Made by a program: the position numbers and the translations under genes. This document shows, in pieces, positions 8,939 through 18,132 of a stretch of DNA of 64,000 bases. Every line of letters begins with the position of its first letter. The first letter of the stretch is position 1. The notes beneath the pieces were generated by a model. The model was given only the letters and a program-made list of their open reading frames with translations. It was not told where the DNA came from and ran no database searches. Source of the DNA: Algoriphagus sp. Y33 (GTDB lineage Bacteria; Bacteroidota; Bacteroidia; Cytophagales; Cyclobacteriaceae); contig NZ_CP061947.1 in the NCBI RefSeq assembly GCF_014838715.1, positions 1,426,001-1,490,000 on the forward strand, written 5' to 3'.

Positions 8939-10876
8939 ATGGGCATCAGCAAACTTACTACGGACAAGGTCAAAGAACGCATGGACATCGAAGAGGTGAT
9001 CGGCGATTATTTGCCTATGAAAAAGAAGGGCCAAAATCTCTGGGCCAACTGCCCGTTTCATGGAGAAAAAACGCCTTCGTTTTCGATTTCCCCCGCCAAG
9101 CAAATTTATAAATGCTTTGGCTGTGGCAAAGCAGGGGACCCCATTCAGTTCGTAATGGACATTGAAGGCATAGGTTTTCAGGAAGCAATCAAGCATATTG
9201 CGGGTAGGTATGGGATCGAAGTGGAAGAGGACGAAACCCGCACACCTGAGCAGAACGAAGCTCAAAACGAACGGGAAAGTTTATTGATCGCTTTGGGGTT
9301 TTCCCGGGATTTTTTTGTCAGGAACCTTCAAACTGCTGAGGGAAAATCAATTGGCCTCAGTTATTTCAAAGAGCGGGGATTTACTCCTGCAATTATCGAA
9401 AAGTTTGATTTGGGTTATGCGTTGGAAGGTTGGGACAATCTTCTAAAAGCTGCCAAATCATCCGGATTCAGTGAGGAAGTGCTCTTGAAGGCAGGCTTGA
9501 TCCTGCAGAAAGAAGGTGACGCTTCCAGAGTCTACGACAGGTTCAGAAACCGGGTGATTTTCACCATCCACAATATCAGTGGAAAGCCACTTGGATTTGG
9601 CGCACGGATTCTTACCAAGGATAAAAACCAGCCTAAGTACATCAACTCTCCTGAGACTCCTGTCTATCACAAAAGTGATGTGCTCTACGGGATGTTTCAG
9701 GCCAAAAAGGCGATTAGAGAAAAGGACAATTGCTATCTGGTAGAAGGATATACCGATGTGGTAAGCCTGCATCTGTCCGGAATAGAGAATGTTGTTGCTT
9801 CTTCAGGAACTTCGCTTACTGAAGGACAAATCAAGCTGATTAAGCGGTTTACGGATCAAGTTACTGTACTATATGATGGGGATGCGGCAGGGATAAAGGC
9901 TTCACTACGTGGTATTGACCTACTGCTGGAAGGTGGCTTGAATGTGAAAGCGGTAGTTTTCCCCGACGGAGAAGATCCGGACAGTTATTCAAGAAAAGTC
10001 GGTTCACAGGCATTTCAGGATTATCTGGAGAAGAATAGCCGGGATTTTATTGGCTTCAAAATTAGCTTGTACAAAGAAGAGTTTACCAAGAACCCGATCC
10101 GAAAAGCAGAAGTGATCCGTGAGGTAGTTCAAAGTATTGGGAAAATTCCGGATCCGATTATTCGCTCAGTATATGCCAAAGAAGCTTCGGGACTCCTAAG
10201 CATAGAAGAAGATATCATTCATGCTGAGTTGAATAAATTGATTCTGAAGGGCCAGAAGGAAAAATTTAATAACCAAAAAGATGACCTTTTTGCCGAGCAG
10301 GCAATGGAGGAACTGATTCCTGATGAAACGGCCACTTCTTTTTCTGAAATCCTAAAAATCCAAGAACGTGAAATGATTAGAATCTTGGTGAATTACGGCT
10401 GGCAAAAATTGGGTGATGAGGAAATGCACTTGTGCCAATACCTGCTATCGGAGACAGAGGATCTGGAGTTCACCACACCCATCTACAATAAAATTTTGGA
10501 TCTCTATCGAAAGAGCCTCCTTCAGGGTGAGATCCCGACCGCCGAGTTTTTTATAGGGCTGGGAGATCAAGCTGTGCAAAAGGAAGTGATAGATCTAGTC
10601 ACTGTACGGCATGAAGTATCCCGTCACTGGACGGATACCCATCAGATTATTATCAATACTGAATCTGACGACCTCACGATGACAGGCTTCAAATCCATTC
10701 TGAGATTGAAGCGCAAGATGGTGCACAAGCTTATGGAAGAGGCTAAGGAGAAAATAAAAAATGCAGAATCCGAGCATCTTTCCGATGATAAAGTACATGA
10801 GTTTCAGGTGATCTACTTTGAGCTCAAAAAAGTTCAGCTTGAGATTGATAGAGAGTTGGGGATAGTGATTGGATAA
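8939..10876 (+). CDS. dnaG: DNA primase
   Basis: A 645-aa DnaG. The CHC2 zinc-binding domain is complete (C38, H41, C59, C62 in CPFH and CFGC). The catalytic core and TOPRIM domain follow, with YLVEGYTDVVSLHLSG carrying the conserved Glu, and VLYDGDAAGIKAS and FPDGEDPDSY the metal-binding Asp residues. The C-terminal helicase-interaction region (about 460-645) is charged and helical. It makes RNA primers for lagging-strand replication at the fork with DnaB. The ATG at 8939 is preceded closely by a -7 box at 8915; no other in-frame start precedes the zinc motif sensibly. The gene stands alone, followed by ribBA. Confidence 0.97.
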   Translation: MGISKLTTDKVKERMDIEEVIGDYLPMKKKGQNLWANCPFHGEKTPSFSISPAKQIYKCFGCGKAGDPIQFVMDIEGIGFQEAIKHIAGRYGIEVEEDETRTPEQNEAQNERESLLIALGFSRDFFVRNLQTAEGKSIGLSYFKERGFTPAIIEKFDLGYALEGWDNLLKAAKSSGFSEEVLLKAGLILQKEGDASRVYDRFRNRVIFTIHNISGKPLGFGARILTKDKNQPKYINSPETPVYHKSDVLYGMFQAKKAIREKDNCYLVEGYTDVVSLHLSGIENVVASSGTSLTEGQIKLIKRFTDQVTVLYDGDAAGIKASLRGIDLLLEGGLNVKAVVFPDGEDPDSYSRKVGSQAFQDYLEKNSRDFIGFKISLYKEEFTKNPIRKAEVIREVVQSIGKIPDPIIRSVYAKEASGLLSIEEDIIHAELNKLILKGQKEKFNNQKDDLFAEQAMEELIPDETATSFSEILKIQEREMIRILVNYGWQKLGDEEMHLCQYLLSETEDLEFTTPIYNKILDLYRKSLLQGEIPTAEFFIGLGDQAVQKEVIDLVTVRHEVSRHWTDTHQIIINTESDDLTMTGFKSILRLKRKMVHKLMEEAKEKIKNAESEHLSDDKVHEFQVIYFELKKVQLEIDRELGIVIG

Positions 10877-10922
10877 AACCAAACTTTATTTGGCTCCTAC
10901 CTGTTTAAGATTTGAAAGCGTG

Positions 10923-10930
10923 TAAATTTG
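10923..10930 (+). promoter_or_regulatory. Predicted -7 promoter element for ribBA
   Basis: TAAATTTG matches TAnnTTTG exactly and ends 32 nt before the GTG at 10963. It lies downstream of the alternative TTG start at 10912, so if it is used that TTG could not be in the transcript. This supports the GTG start. Confidence 0.5.
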
Positions 10931-10962
10931 TCTTTCTAAGTAGTAATTCAAACACAAACTTC

Positions 10963-12174
10963 GTGGAAAAATATATTCTGGATCCAATTGAAGATGCCAT
11001 AGCAGCAATCAAAAATGGAGAAGTAATCATCGTAGTAGATGATGAGGACAGAGAAAATGAAGGTGATTTCGTATGTGCGGCTGAGACTGTCACCCCTGAG
11101 ATCATCAATTTTATGGCTACTCACGGACGGGGGCTGATCTGTGCGCCGTTGATAGAAGATCGCTGTGAAAAGCTTGGATTGGAGCTGATGGTTGGCAATA
11201 ATACCGCTGCCTTCGAAACCCCATTTACCGTGTCTGTAGATTTGATTGGACATGGATGCACTACCGGGATTTCTACCGCCGATAGAGCTAAAACGATCAA
11301 AGCACTGGTGGATGATTCTATTGACCCTAACGAACTTGGTAAACCGGGGCATATATTTCCACTTAAAGCAAAAAGAGGTGGAGTGCTGAGAAGAGCGGGA
11401 CATACCGAAGCGGCTATCGATTTGGCCCGTTTGGCAGGATATTCTCCCGCAGGAGTTCTGGTGGAAATCATGAATGAAGATGGGACCATGGCCCGACTTC
11501 CCGACCTAGTGGAAGTTGCCAAAAAATTTAATCTGAAGTTGATTTCCATCAAAGATTTGATTGCTTACAGGCTAAAGCATGAGTCGCTGATCCAGCGTGA
11601 AATAGGTGTGGACTTACCTACTGATTTTGGTGACTTCGAATTGATAGCCTTTCGCCAGACCAATACCCAAGAGTTGCATCTTGCACTGATTAAAGGCAAA
11701 TGGGAGAAAGACGAACCTGTTTTGGTCCGTGTACACTCTTCATGTATGACTGGGGATATCTTTGGCTCTTGCAGATGTGACTGCGGACCCCAGCTTCACG
11801 GTGCGATGCAGATGGTACAGAAAGAAGGCAAAGGAGTAATACTCTATATGAATCAGGAAGGAAGAGGCATTGGTCTTATCAACAAGCTGAAAGCCTATAA
11901 GCTACAAGAAGAAGGTATGGATACCGTACAGGCAAACCTTGCCTTGGGACTCCCTTCGGACAGTAGAGACTATGGTGTGGGAGCGCAGATCTTAAGAGAT
12001 TTGGAAGTGAGTAAATTGCGTTTAATTTCGAACAATCCCCAGAAACGTGTTGGCCTACTGGGGTATGGGCTGGAGATAGTCGAGCAAGTTCCCATTGAAA
12101 TAGCGCCTAATGTGCACAATGAGAAATATCTGCAAACCAAAAGAGATAAGATGGGGCACAATATTTTGAAATAA
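10963..12174 (+). CDS. ribBA: Bifunctional 3,4-dihydroxy-2-butanone-4-phosphate synthase / GTP cyclohydrolase II
   Basis: About 403 aa from a GTG start ([13 protein letters not shown]). The N-terminal RibB half has [11 protein letters not shown], whose acidic residues bind the metal, and [13 protein letters not shown]. The C-terminal RibA half (from about residue 200) has the zinc motif CRCDCG within [17 protein letters not shown], and the NQEGRGIGL motif. The enzyme makes both precursors of riboflavin, from ribulose 5-phosphate and from GTP. The TTG at 10912 would add 17 residues without family support and lies upstream of the predicted promoter. No FMN riboswitch was recognised in the short leader. 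The gene is isolated from other rib genes here. Confidence 0.95.
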   Translation: MEKYILDPIEDAIAAIKNGEVIIVVDDEDRENEGDFVCAAETVTPEIINFMATHGRGLICAPLIEDRCEKLGLELMVGNNTAAFETPFTVSVDLIGHGCTTGISTADRAKTIKALVDDSIDPNELGKPGHIFPLKAKRGGVLRRAGHTEAAIDLARLAGYSPAGVLVEIMNEDGTMARLPDLVEVAKKFNLKLISIKDLIAYRLKHESLIQREIGVDLPTDFGDFELIAFRQTNTQELHLALIKGKWEKDEPVLVRVHSSCMTGDIFGSCRCDCGPQLHGAMQMVQKEGKGVILYMNQEGRGIGLINKLKAYKLQEEGMDTVQANLALGLPSDSRDYGVGAQILRDLEVSKLRLISNNPQKRVGLLGYGLEIVEQVPIEIAPNVHNEKYLQTKRDKMGHNILK

Positions 12175-12256
12175 AATCCTGTTCTTAATCTGATATTAGG
12201 ACAATAAAACCGGAAGTAGTTTCAACCTGAGGATATTTTATTGCGTAATTAAGGAT

Positions 12257-12913
12257 ATGATGAAAACCGTGAAAACAGCGCTCTTAATACTTGGCTTGTT
12301 ATTTCTGGGCATAACTATTTCAGTTGCGCAGAATCAATTCCCTTCGCAGGTTTGGCACAAGGGTAATATCTATGCCGCTGATGGGCAGGTGTATGGAGGG
12401 AATATCAAGTATGATCTGGAAAATAATGTGGTCCAGCTTCAAGATCAGACAGTGGATACATTTACTGCTACCAACGTCACCTATTTTGAATTGTATGATG
12501 AAATATACGGTGGGGTTCGCAAGTTTTTCAGCCTGCCTTATGCTCAAGGAAGTGATTACGCTACACCCATTTTCTTTGAGGTGCTGACCGAAGGAGACGA
12601 CCTTGCTTTGCTTTGCAGAGAATATGTAGCTACCGACTCCAGAGGCATGGGAGGGTATGGTATGATGGGAGGCTATGGAATGAATCCTTTTTATGGTCCA
12701 TCGATGATGGGACAAAGACTTGCTTTTAAATTTTACTTTTTGAAAAATGGTAAAATTGAACAATACAGCATGAAGAAAAAAGACCTTTTTGAAATGCTTC
12801 CGGGGCATGACGAACAGATCTCACTTTTTATGCGAAAAAACCGCTTGGATTATGATAAGAGAGGTGATCTTCTTAGGATTACAGCTTACTACAACGAATT
12901 GAATCAAAATTAA
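12257..12913 (+). CDS. Exported protein of unknown function
   Basis: A 218-aa protein with a signal peptide (ALLILGLLFLGITISVAQ) and no lipobox. The mature part is beta-rich (VYGGNIKYDLENNVVQL) and includes a Gly/Met/Tyr-rich stretch, GGYGMMGGYGMNPFYG, at about residues 132-150. It then continues LAFKFYFLKNGKIEQYSMKK. I do not recognise a family. The stop is directly followed by the surE ATG at 12914 (no gap), so both are probably translated from one message; a functional link to SurE is not evident. Confidence 0.7.
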   Translation: MMKTVKTALLILGLLFLGITISVAQNQFPSQVWHKGNIYAADGQVYGGNIKYDLENNVVQLQDQTVDTFTATNVTYFELYDEIYGGVRKFFSLPYAQGSDYATPIFFEVLTEGDDLALLCREYVATDSRGMGGYGMMGGYGMNPFYGPSMMGQRLAFKFYFLKNGKIEQYSMKKKDLFEMLPGHDEQISLFMRKNRLDYDKRGDLLRITAYYNELNQN

Positions 12914-13699
12914 ATGTCAAAACCTTTAATTCTAGTCTCTAATGACGATGGAATCACCTCGAAGGGCATCCGTGTGCTTGTGTCTGTAATGAAGAAGCTG
13001 GGAGATGTAGTCGTGGTAGCTCCTGACAGTCCCCAGTCAGGCATGGGACATGCCATTACCATTGGAGAGACGCTCCGTCTGGATGATGAGGATATCTTCG
13101 AAGACGTAAAAGCATATAAATCAAGCGGAACTCCGGCGGATTGTGTGAAACTGGCTAAGCATTATGTGATGAAGGATAAAAGCCCTGATCTGATAGTAAG
13201 TGGGATCAACCATGGCTCCAACACATCGATTTCGGTGCTTTATTCCGGAACTATGTCTGCGGCCATCGAAGGTGCTTTGGAAGGATATCCTTCAATTGGG
13301 TTTAGCTTATGCGACTTTTCATTAAATGCTGATTTTTCCCATATAGAAGATTGGGTGGAGAAAATTGCCCGCCAGGTATTGAAGAATGGAATGCCTAAGG
13401 GCACCGCGCTAAATGTAAATTTTCCTCCAAAGCAAAATGAGGATATCAGAGGGGTGAAGGTTTGCCGCCAAGCAGAAGCAAAGTGGCAGGAGGAATTCGA
13501 TGAGCGATTTGATCCTAACGGACGAAAGTATTTTTGGCTAGCAGGTAACTTTGTGAATTTTGATAAGGGAGAAGATAATGACGAATGGGCGATCGCAAAC
13601 AACTATATTTCGATAGTTCCCTGTCAATATGATTTGACTGCACATCATGCAATCTCTCAAATGAACAAAAATTGGGACTGGGAGGAGTTCAAGAAGTAG
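12914..13699 (+). CDS. surE: 5'-nucleotidase SurE
   Basis: A 261-aa SurE acid phosphatase. The metal site SNDDG is at residues 9-13 (D11, D12), followed by VVAPDSPQSGMGHAIT with the conserved Ser, and SGINHGSN with the catalytic Asn. It hydrolyses nucleoside 5'- and 3'-monophosphates and short polyphosphates in the cytoplasm and is linked to stationary-phase survival in other bacteria. Its ATG abuts the stop of the preceding exported-protein gene, so it depends on that gene's promoter. In many Bacteroidota lpxB follows surE, but here a histidine kinase follows. Confidence 0.96.
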   Translation: MSKPLILVSNDDGITSKGIRVLVSVMKKLGDVVVVAPDSPQSGMGHAITIGETLRLDDEDIFEDVKAYKSSGTPADCVKLAKHYVMKDKSPDLIVSGINHGSNTSISVLYSGTMSAAIEGALEGYPSIGFSLCDFSLNADFSHIEDWVEKIARQVLKNGMPKGTALNVNFPPKQNEDIRGVKVCRQAEAKWQEEFDERFDPNGRKYFWLAGNFVNFDKGEDNDEWAIANNYISIVPCQYDLTAHHAISQMNKNWDWEEFKK

Positions 13700-13777
13700 A
13701 TTTTGATGTTTATCTATTTTTTGGTTTCGGTGTAATGTATTTAATTACTTTTACCATTCATAAATAGTAAAAAACAT

Positions 13778-15727
13778 TTGAACCCAAAATTATATAGTTT
13801 TCTTACTTTTTTTCTGAGTGTCACCATTGGAGCATTTGCCCAAGTCCCAAATATAGATAGTCTCAAAAGCGAGCTTTCTACTACTACGGGTGAAAACAGA
13901 TTGACAGTTCTAAATGAGTTGTCTTCCTACCTTCGCGAAGTCGAGCAGGAGGAAGCATTTGAATATGCATCGGAAGCAGAACAGTTAGCACATTCCCTGA
14001 ACCATAAATCCGGAGAAGCGAAGGCGAAAGAAAATATAGGCTGGATCTACTACCGTAGAGGACAGTGGCAGAAGAGCTTTGATTACTCTAAAAGTGCGTA
14101 TGATCTGGCGATAGAAGGAGAGGATCTTCAAGAGGCTGCACGGGTGTTGAACAACATGGGGGCTTTGTACTATGAGCAGCATAATTACACTTTTGCCATT
14201 ATTCAGTTTAAAAAGGCCTTTGAGATCAGCAATAAAGAAAATGATCTTTATACCATGATAAGGAGCCTTAATAATATCGCCTTCAATTATCTGTACCTGG
14301 ATGAATATGATTCTGCTATGCTGTATGCTTCAAAGGCTATTGAGGTAAATACCCGTGCGGGCTCACCCTACATGCTGTCATTCTCAAACCGTGTCATCGG
14401 CGATGTTTACCTAAAAAGAAATCAATTTGATTCTGCAGAACGTGTTTATGAAAAAGCTCTCAAAAATGGTGAAGCCAGGGGACTCACAGCTTTTAATGCC
14501 AGTGTTTTGCATAGACTAGGGCGTACGTATCTTCTAAATGGAAAACCGGAACAGGCTAAGAAAGTACTGCTTGAGGGAGTGAAGTTGTCTAGCCAAAACA
14601 GTTATCTCGATGAACTTTTAAACAGCTATAAATATTTAGCAGAATATTACAAAGAGATGGGGGATTATAGAGAGGCTTTTGAACAGCAATCGAATTATGT
14701 GGCGTTGAACGATTCTTTGGCAAACAGAGCAGCGAGGGATAGATTGGCATTGATGCAGGGGATGTTCCAGAATGATTTGGAGCAATCAGAGCTAGACTTA
14801 CTTGTAGCGCAGAATGAGCATCAAGCCACTAGATTGGCTATGAATAGAAGGATAATGATTCTGATAGGAATTGGCTCTATCTTGATTTTTGGGCTCATGG
14901 CTTGGCTGTTTATCCTAAATCGTAATATTAAAAGGTATAATGCTGGGCTGATAGTACAAAAACGGAGAATTTACAAGCAGAATGCGGAACTGGAAGCCAA
15001 ATCCACCCAGCTTGAGAAAATCAATCAAACCAAAAACAAGTTATTTTCTATACTGGGGCATGACTTGAGAGGGCCTGTAGGGCAGGTAAAGTCTATTGTA
15101 GACTTATTGATTTCCGGGCATCTAGACCAGGAAGAATTTGATGAACTGATACACAGTTTAAAGAAGGACGTAGATTCGGTGTATTTTACACTAAATAATA
15201 CATTGAAATGGTCTATGGCTCAGATGGAAGGGTTCAAGCTTTGCAGAGTGAATTTTAATCTATCAGAACTGGTAAGTTCCACATTAAAGCTGATCAAACC
15301 TCAGTTATTGGAGAAATCACTGAAAATCGACGATTCATCCTTACTTGCTGACTTAGAGATTTATGCGGATCGGGATTTGATAGAGGTGGTGATCAGAAAT
15401 ATTTTAAATAACGCAGTGAAATTTTCCAAACCCGGAGACGTGATTCAGCTTTCAGCTAAAATAGACAATGGTCTGATTGTATGGAGTGTCAAAGATCAAG
15501 GGGTTGGTATGAAGGAAGAGCAGATCGATGCCGTGCTTTCCAGGGAATACGTTATATCCAATTCTACTTTAGGTACTAAAAAAGAAAAGGGATCCGGACT
15601 GGGACTTCAGATTTGCAAGGAATTCACCCGGATGAATGGAGGCGATTTACATATTAAAAGCAAAGAAGGGGAAGGCACGAAAGTGTCTATCAAAATTCCT
15701 ATAAGTAAAGTCTTAGACGGTAATTAA
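13778..15727 (+). CDS. TPR-domain sensor histidine kinase
   Basis: A 649-aa hybrid-less sensor kinase starting at TTG 13778. It has a signal peptide (FLTFFLSVTIGAFAQ), periplasmic tetratricopeptide repeats at about residues 35-320, one transmembrane helix at about 360-381 (MILIGIGSILIFGLMAW), a coiled-coil linker, and a HisKA/HATPase_c kinase core. The H-box SILGHDLRGPVGQ puts the phosphorylated histidine at H428. The N-box is NILNNAVKFS, the G1 box DQGVGM and the G2 box GSGLGLQI. No receiver domain or adjacent response regulator is present, so it is an orphan kinase. Its end overlaps the convergent downstream gene by 15 bp. The signal sensed is unknown. Confidence 0.9.
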   Translation: MNPKLYSFLTFFLSVTIGAFAQVPNIDSLKSELSTTTGENRLTVLNELSSYLREVEQEEAFEYASEAEQLAHSLNHKSGEAKAKENIGWIYYRRGQWQKSFDYSKSAYDLAIEGEDLQEAARVLNNMGALYYEQHNYTFAIIQFKKAFEISNKENDLYTMIRSLNNIAFNYLYLDEYDSAMLYASKAIEVNTRAGSPYMLSFSNRVIGDVYLKRNQFDSAERVYEKALKNGEARGLTAFNASVLHRLGRTYLLNGKPEQAKKVLLEGVKLSSQNSYLDELLNSYKYLAEYYKEMGDYREAFEQQSNYVALNDSLANRAARDRLALMQGMFQNDLEQSELDLLVAQNEHQATRLAMNRRIMILIGIGSILIFGLMAWLFILNRNIKRYNAGLIVQKRRIYKQNAELEAKSTQLEKINQTKNKLFSILGHDLRGPVGQVKSIVDLLISGHLDQEEFDELIHSLKKDVDSVYFTLNNTLKWSMAQMEGFKLCRVNFNLSELVSSTLKLIKPQLLEKSLKIDDSSLLADLEIYADRDLIEVVIRNILNNAVKFSKPGDVIQLSAKIDNGLIVWSVKDQGVGMKEEQIDAVLSREYVISNSTLGTKKEKGSGLGLQICKEFTRMNGGDLHIKSKEGEGTKVSIKIPISKVLDGN

Positions 15728-16585
15728 AAGCTGCTGGGAGGTAAGGAAATTCTCTAAGGGAATCTCTTCAGAGATTATTCCCAACTCTTTCATGGTTTTC
15801 ATGGAATTCATCAATTGAGTCCTTGAGATTTTCGCGTCAACAGCCCATGTTGTCTGTGCAAACCATTCTTCCACATCAGGAGCATCCAATCCGTAGTTTT
15901 CGGAAATTTCATCAATCGCAGAATCGCTTGATTGAAGTTCTTTAGAAGCCTGATAGACTAGGTCTCTTAACTGAAATATTACCTCCCCAAATTCTGCCAA
16001 TGCCTTATTTGTAGCAATCATGGCAAAACAGGGCCAGGGACTTGGGACTTCCCCGATCCGCTTCATTTTCTTAGAATCCACCCAAGGTTTGGTAGTGTAC
16101 TTTTCCCAGAGAAACATTTCAGGATTACGCGCATTCATCACTTCCAGAGCCCCAGGCAAGTTGTTTACTGTCTTAAATTCCAGCGTATCAGAATTCCAGC
16201 CTTCCCGCTTGGCCAGTACATAGCTCATCAGTTGTGATCCGGATCCCGGTCTGCTGATTAGAAAGGAAGGTTCTTTTATTTCATCCACTGAATTGATAGG
16301 AGAATCACCTGAAATATGAATTCCCCAGTTAAGAGGAGATTTTACATGGAAACCAATCATTTTAGCTGGATTTCCGGCTTCAAAATCTTTCAGAAAGCTC
16401 TCGGTAAGGACAATGGCGATATCCGTGTTGTCTTCTCTCAAATCCTTGTTCATCTGGCCGGAACCTCTGGATTCATCCGTCCATTGAAGGACAATTCTTT
16501 CTTTTTCGAAAGGTTGTGCTTCTACAACTTTTCTCCAGGGGAAATTGAAATGTTCAGGAACGCCGGTGATTCGAAGGGTTTTCAT
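15713..16585 (-). CDS. Cytoplasmic periplasmic-binding-like protein (Ca3427/NMT1-like)
   Basis: A 290-aa type 2 periplasmic-binding-protein fold without a signal peptide. Recognisable parts are MKTLRITGVPEHFNFPW at the N-terminus, ESRGSGQMNKDLREDNTDIAI, and LISRPGSGSQLMSYVLAKREGW. This layout resembles the Ca3427-like group of solute-binding proteins, related to NMT1/ThiY, which in fungi and bacteria are cytoplasmic and of unclear ligand. No transporter genes lie beside it. The last 15 bp overlap the end of the convergent histidine kinase gene. The ligand cannot be predicted; identity with the Ca3427 group is from memory of the family's sequence pattern. Confidence 0.7.
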   Translation of the reverse strand: MKTLRITGVPEHFNFPWRKVVEAQPFEKERIVLQWTDESRGSGQMNKDLREDNTDIAIVLTESFLKDFEAGNPAKMIGFHVKSPLNWGIHISGDSPINSVDEIKEPSFLISRPGSGSQLMSYVLAKREGWNSDTLEFKTVNNLPGALEVMNARNPEMFLWEKYTTKPWVDSKKMKRIGEVPSPWPCFAMIATNKALAEFGEVIFQLRDLVYQASKELQSSDSAIDEISENYGLDAPDVEEWFAQTTWAVDAKISRTQLMNSMKTMKELGIISEEIPLENFLTSQQLLITV

Positions 16586-16599
16586 GTGTTTATAATTTG

Positions 16600-16639
16600 T
16601 TTCAATGCCTGCCCCGACCAGTCGGGGCAGGCATTGAAA
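16600..16639. repeat. Perfect 19-bp-arm palindrome between the Ca3427-like gene and the MFS transporter
   Basis: Arms TTTCAATGCCTGCCCCGAC and its exact reverse complement surround a 2-base centre (CA). It lies 15 nt upstream of the Ca3427-like gene start (16585, minus). The GC-rich CCTGCCCCGAC core is of a kind dispersed in Bacteroidota genomes. There is no flanking T-tract, so a terminator is less likely than a mobile palindromic repeat. Confidence 0.8.
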
Positions 16640-16770
16640 TCTTGCAAGAATAAGTAACCTACTGCGCGATGTTTTTCGTCACGCTCGGTATCATTGGTCT
16701 GGATTTCAGTTAGTGTAAAGGTAAGAACCGAAAATCAAATAGAATTTCCATTCAAAGAAATCCTCTGGAA

Positions 16771-18096
16771 TTAGTCATGGGCAGCTTTTCGGTCTGTAAT
16801 CAGCAGATTGCTTAGACCTGCTAGAATCAAGAGTGTTCCGGCCAAGAGCATGGTGTTGATTACAGCCTCACCGAAAAGTAATTTATAGAGGAAATTGACC
16901 CCACCCGCTGCCGCAATGATCTGGGGAATAACGATGAACATATTAAAAATCCCCATGTAAATCCCCATTTTTTGCGGATTTACCGAACTGGAAAGCATGG
17001 CATAAGGCATAGATAGCATACTTGCCCAGGCGATTCCGACTAATCCAAAGCAGATATGAAGCATCCATGGTTCTGTAATGAAATATATTAAGATAAATCC
17101 TGCTCCTCCTGCCACTAGGCTTGTGAGATGAAGAAGTTTTCGGTTGATTCTGTATTTACTGGTGAACACTGATAAGATCAGTGCCGCAAACATGGACACT
17201 AATCCATAGGTTCCTAAATAATTTCCCACACTGTCAGCAGCGTTATTGTAAGCGGCCGAACTGGTGTCAGTAGCTCTAAATATGTGCTCAGTAATCGCAG
17301 GTGTAGCAAAACTCCACATGGTGAAGAAAGCAAACCAAGAAAAAAATTGAACTACTCCGAGCTGCTTCATGACTACGGGCATATCTGAAATACTTCTTAA
17401 AATTTCTTTTACCCCCTTTAACAATCCCTGACTGTTAGCTTTCTGATGTTTAAAACCAGCTATGTCTTCGGGTGGATATTCTTTGGTTTTTATAATGGTG
17501 TATAGAATAGACGAGAATAGGACGAAAGCTCCAATGGCAAAAGCATATTTCACCGAATCAGGGACTATACCTTCAGGAGCCGTATTCGGTACACCCAGCC
17601 GAGTTATTATCCATGGTAGATTCGACGCGACCCAAGTGCCTGTGCCTATAATCAGCGTCTGCACCACAAAGCCATAGGAACGTTGGGAATCAGGAAGTTT
17701 ATCAGCCACCAAAGCGCGAAAAGGCTCCATGCTGATATTGATTGAGGCATCAAGAATCCATAAGGCTCCCGCAGCCATCCAAAGTGTAGATGAATAGGGG
17801 GTGAAAAACAGCGCAATAGAACTCAGCAAGGCCCCAACAAAAAAGAAAGGCTTTCTTCTCCCAAATCGATTGTGCCAGGTGCGGTCACTCATGTACCCTA
17901 CTATAGGCTGAATCAATAGTCCCGTCAGAGGAGCAGCTATCCAAAGCATGGGAAAAGCGTCTTTGTCAGCACCCAGTGTCTGAAAGATTCTGGACATAAA
18001 TCCTCCCTGTAGCGCAAAGCCAAATTGAATTCCCAGCATGCCAAAACTCATGTTCCAGATTTGCCGGAAATCTAACTTCTTTTTAAAGTTGGTCAT
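16771..18096 (-). CDS. MFS sugar transporter (SLC45/maltose-type)
   Basis: A 441-aa protein with about 12 transmembrane helices. The MFS loop motif between TM2 and TM3 reads GYMSDRTWHNRFGRRKPFFF, the longer form found in the SLC45/GPH-like sucrose and maltose transporters. Helix-rich text continues to the C-terminus (MLLAGTLLILAGLSNLLI). It sits 36 nt downstream of a GH31 alpha-glucosidase and close to a LacI regulator, so uptake of maltose, isomaltose or another alpha-glucoside across the inner membrane is the natural inference. No SusC/SusD pair is nearby, so outer-membrane import must be encoded elsewhere. Confidence 0.85.
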   Translation of the reverse strand: MTNFKKKLDFRQIWNMSFGMLGIQFGFALQGGFMSRIFQTLGADKDAFPMLWIAAPLTGLLIQPIVGYMSDRTWHNRFGRRKPFFFVGALLSSIALFFTPYSSTLWMAAGALWILDASINISMEPFRALVADKLPDSQRSYGFVVQTLIIGTGTWVASNLPWIITRLGVPNTAPEGIVPDSVKYAFAIGAFVLFSSILYTIIKTKEYPPEDIAGFKHQKANSQGLLKGVKEILRSISDMPVVMKQLGVVQFFSWFAFFTMWSFATPAITEHIFRATDTSSAAYNNAADSVGNYLGTYGLVSMFAALILSVFTSKYRINRKLLHLTSLVAGGAGFILIYFITEPWMLHICFGLVGIAWASMLSMPYAMLSSSVNPQKMGIYMGIFNMFIVIPQIIAAAGGVNFLYKLLFGEAVINTMLLAGTLLILAGLSNLLITDRKAAHD

Positions 18097-18132
18097 TTGG
18101 GTGATTTAAGGAATAGTAGCTCGATTTTCTGG

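Noticed and set aside
10912..10962. TTG start 17 codons upstream of the ribBA GTG
   Set aside because: The added residues have no family support and lie upstream of the predicted -7 box at 10923.
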